Shown: positions 62,020 to 64,000 of the stretch, in pieces
How positions within the stretch are numbered: position 1 is the stretch's first letter
Layout of the letters: the number at the start of each line of letters is the position of its first letter
Notes under the pieces: model-generated
Told to the model about the DNA's origin: nothing
The model's input: the letters and a program-made list of their open reading frames with translations, nothing else
Database searches by the model: none
Assembly (NCBI GenBank): GCA_033557465.1
Contig: CM066033.1
Coordinates: 15,873,080-15,937,079 of the forward strand
Length of the DNA: 64,000 bases
Direction: 5' to 3'
DNA from: Ichthyophis bannanicus
Taxonomy: Eukaryota; Chordata; Amphibia; Gymnophiona; Ichthyophiidae
Made by a program: the position numbers and the translations under genes

Positions 62020-62613
62020 CTGGAACAGGAAACAGCAGGTCTCCCAGGAAGGTCTGAAGGGACACCAACATATCCCCTCAGCACAGCCGAGCTCCCAGAA
62101 GACCTGCAGATAATAGGCAGACCTACCTATACTCCTTCAGCTCTGTTCAATGTAACATGCCTGAGGGGGAAAGGGCAGAGCCACCAGGACCCAGTAGGTG
62201 AACCTGGCTGTTGCTAGAGTGTTTATATTCCCAGGACCCCTCTCCCCCCATTGCCTCTGCTGTAATCCTTCACCAGGGCCAGCAGCAGCATCAGTGGTAT
62301 GGAAACTGCAACAGCACTTACCTGAACTCTCCAATATGATATTGCCGTTCCTGCCCTCTGACCTGCCACATCTGCCCCCGCCAATGAAGGCTTCCGATTT
62401 GGACAGGCCCCCGTATAAATCCAAGTCTGCACTGGAGGCTGCAGAAGCAGCAGGAACTGCAATGCTGCTGGAGAGATCAGGTACACTGCATTGCAGTTTC
62501 AATAGCATTGGTGCAGGTCCCAGAGCAGGCTGGCAGTGGTGATAATGGGGGTGGCAGGATTGAGGATCTCCCAGGGCACCTCTAATCCTTGCACCAGGCC
62601 TGGGAGTGGGGTT
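62020..62613. other. Upstream (intron 1) side of the ferritin-like gene
   Basis: Contains the duplicated exon 2 edge at 62149-62164 and a purine/pyrimidine-mixed stretch without gene signals. No ferritin exon 1 (iron-response leader or N-terminal helix) is seen before the LTR at 62614. Confidence 0.5.
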
Positions 62614-63534
62614 TGTGATAAGGAAGCTTATCATAGTTCAGGAAGGAATAATACAAGAGGTGACTTGGCTCTGAATAACCAACCTGTGCTGGCTGGTAAA
62701 AGCACTAAAACAGAGTGTTTGCATAAAAGACTACCAGACCCAGAATGCACTGGTTCACAGAAAGCCTCTAGGAGAGATGAAGTGGGGAAACGTGTGCCTA
62801 ATCAAGGAAGGTATGAGGTAATCCCTAATCACCCATCTCCTAGGGCAGGGCTTGATTCAGAACACCTGGACTGTGCTAGGGTGGAGTGTCCATCTAGGCA
62901 CTTTAAAAGTAAAAGACATTCTTCACACAGACAGAAAGGAGAGAAGCGAGAGAAAGGAGAGCCACAGCAAGGCTGGCAATGGCAAGAGAGAGGACGGCAA
63001 CAGCAGAGAGAACACAAAAGGAGGAACAGCAAGATGTCCAGGAGGTCTAAGAAAGGAGCCCAAAGCAGTACGTATGTTGGGAGAGATTCCAGGGGCAAGC
63101 ATTCTCCATTGGACTGGAAGAAACCAGAGGCTTGGAGATATAGAGCCAGGAACCCCCAGAGAGCAACTGTAAAGAAGACGGCTGCATCCACAGAAAGGAG
63201 CTCTAATACCTATTTAAGGAGGTATGGGAAAAGAGACCTAAAGTCCAGAGATTCTGACTGTAGAGCTGGGCACAGAAGCTTTGCTACCTATTTGCTAAAA
63301 TACCCAGAGAGGAAATCTAATAGCAACGTGATCTCAGGTATGAACTCTGATCTGTTCCCTAGCTTTTCACAAGGAAGACAGCAGGGAAACAAATGCTATC
63401 CTGAGAGTGATCAGTTAGAGAATTCCTCTGAGCCAATGCATGAAAATGATTCCATGATATTTCAGGAGCAAGGGGAAATATCAAATGAGCAAGTAGAATG
63501 CATGGATTGCTCTCTGTGTAAGCTGCTGTTTTAA
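62614..63534 (+). CDS. ORF B: LTR-borne basic protein, relative of ORF A, unknown function
   Basis: Open for 306 codons from the LTR's first base to TAA at 63532-63534; the frame extends upstream to 62536 in flanking DNA. Composition is Arg/Lys/Gln/Glu/Ser-rich, with a very basic middle (GEKREKGEPQQGWQWQERGR, KRRNSKMSRRSKKG). The C-terminal 45 residues are acidic and end VECMDCSLCKLLF. ORF A ends ESMDCTFC plus 11 residues and is likewise basic then acidic. Shared spaced features include a DC...H-x-K element about 90-100 residues in for B and 55-65 for A, and an N-x3-LF element before the acidic tail. I know no such family; function unknown, with nucleic-acid binding plausible from charge only. 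Confidence 0.45.
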   Translation, partial: CDKEAYHSSGRNNTRGDLALNNQPVLAGKSTKTECLHKRLPDPECTGSQKASRRDEVGKRVPNQGRYEVIPNHPSPRAGLDSEHLDCARVECPSRHFKSKRHSSHRQKGEKREKGEPQQGWQWQERGRQQQREHKRRNSKMSRRSKKGAQSSTYVGRDSRGKHSPLDWKKPEAWRYRARNPQRATVKKTAASTERSSNTYLRRYGKRDLKSRDSDCRAGHRSFATYLLKYPERKSNSNVISGMNSDLFPSFSQGRQQGNKCYPESDQLENSSEPMHENDSMIFQEQGEISNEQVECMDCSLCKLLF

Positions 63535-64000
63535 AGTAATCCTCAGTAAAGCAACAATCACCAAAAGGAACTGTACTGTGTTTTTTTTAACTACCCAGAA
63601 AAGTTTCTTTAAGTGAAAGCTTTAGGGTAAGTTGGAGCCATGTGGAGAGTGGACCAGCAAGGGTTTGCAGCTGGTTGAGCCCCTGTGATTAAGCCAGGCA
63701 CAAGTGCACGTGAGCTCTGGAAAGAAAACTTCTTCACTGTGTGAATGGAAGAAAGTTGTCTTTGGATAAAGAGCATTTTTCCTTTTGGGTTTGTTTTTCA
63801 TTTAAGCACTGCTAAGAAAGTTATTAGCAGGGGCTAGCAGAATGACCTTTTCCGTTCCATCAAGGTCTTTATTGAGTTGTTGCCTAAGTATTTCAGTTGC
63901 CTTATACAGTTGTTTTGTTTTCCTGATTACAATTCCTGAAGAAAGTATCCTATTGATGTTACCAAGCATATTTGTGCAAGGGAATAACTCCCCATAAATA
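62614..64000 (+). mobile_element. Second LTR of the ORF-bearing type, 5' part (runs off the window)
   Basis: Begins TGTGATAAGGAAGC, resembling TGTCATGAGGCTGG of the solo LTR at 10494. It carries an open frame in the same phase from its first codon, and after the stop a GTAATCCTCAGTAAAG word similar to GAATCCTCAGTTAAAC after ORF A. The 3' end, primer site and target duplication are outside the window. The boundary at 62614 rests on this comparison only. Confidence 0.55.

Noticed and set aside
62137..62634. Minus-strand 165-codon frame upstream of ferritin exon 2 as exon 1
   Set aside because: It has no ferritin N-terminal helix sequence and no donor in the expected phase.

Overview
The window looks like repeat-rich vertebrate DNA. 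An intron-split ferritin-like gene, gammaretrovirus-like proviruses, DIRS1-like tyrosine-recombinase retroelements, an L1/Tx1-type LINE, CR1 and L2-like LINEs, a Penelope-type GIY-YIG fragment, piggyBac and hAT elements all occur together. This mix fits a large amphibian genome. A caecilian is my guess, from the CR1 and DIRS types, but I cannot prove it. Almost everything is mobile-element DNA; the only host gene I recognise is a damaged ferritin gene near the right end.

Layout. 1-12123 is one nested retroviral locus. Provirus P1 (+) gives gag and the start of pro at 1-4003, and its env tail and 3' LTR at 11285-12123. A second, inverted provirus P2 (-, 4004-11284: LTR, tRNA-Gly primer site, leader, gag, pro, RT) sits inside P1 and is joined tail to tail to it. 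P1 gag is split by a 2.3-kb hAT element with a perfect 8-bp target duplication. The P2 leader is split by a 1.5-kb solo LTR that carries its own long open frame (ORF A). 12124-13664 is a GA-rich minisatellite and GC-rich repeat. 13665-20268 is an L1/Tx1-type LINE, nearly intact except for one in-frame stop and a changed endonuclease residue. 20270-20799 is a Penelope 3' fragment ending in a perfect 114-bp palindrome. 20974-27764 is a piggyBac element with both ends, interrupted by 4.3 kb of other repeats. 23370-25830 and 28332-33170 hold two copies of an unfamiliar multi-kilobase repeat (called X here) that contains tRNA-like promoter modules; the second copy is interrupted by a CR1 LINE. 33240-34215 is a tandem array of diverged tRNA-like units.

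36541-42236 (+) and 54083-59736 (-) are two DIRS1-like elements with inverted terminal repeats, internal complementary regions, gag, RT-RNase H and tyrosine recombinase; the second is much better preserved. Between them lie a hAT MITE, a foldback, L2-like LINE remains and an L1 ORF1-bearing remnant, within otherwise anonymous sequence. 60808-62019 (-) holds ferritin exons 4, 3 and 2 with a premature stop, a frameshift and a deletion. 62614-64000 (+) begins a second LTR of the same kind as the solo LTR at 8980-10494, again with an open frame (ORF B) in the same phase from its first base.

The most unusual items are the LTR-borne ORF A/ORF B family, the X repeat with its tRNA-like modules, the dual-frame organisation and covarying terminal palindromes of the DIRS elements, and the recurrent foldback palindromes attached to retroelement fragments.
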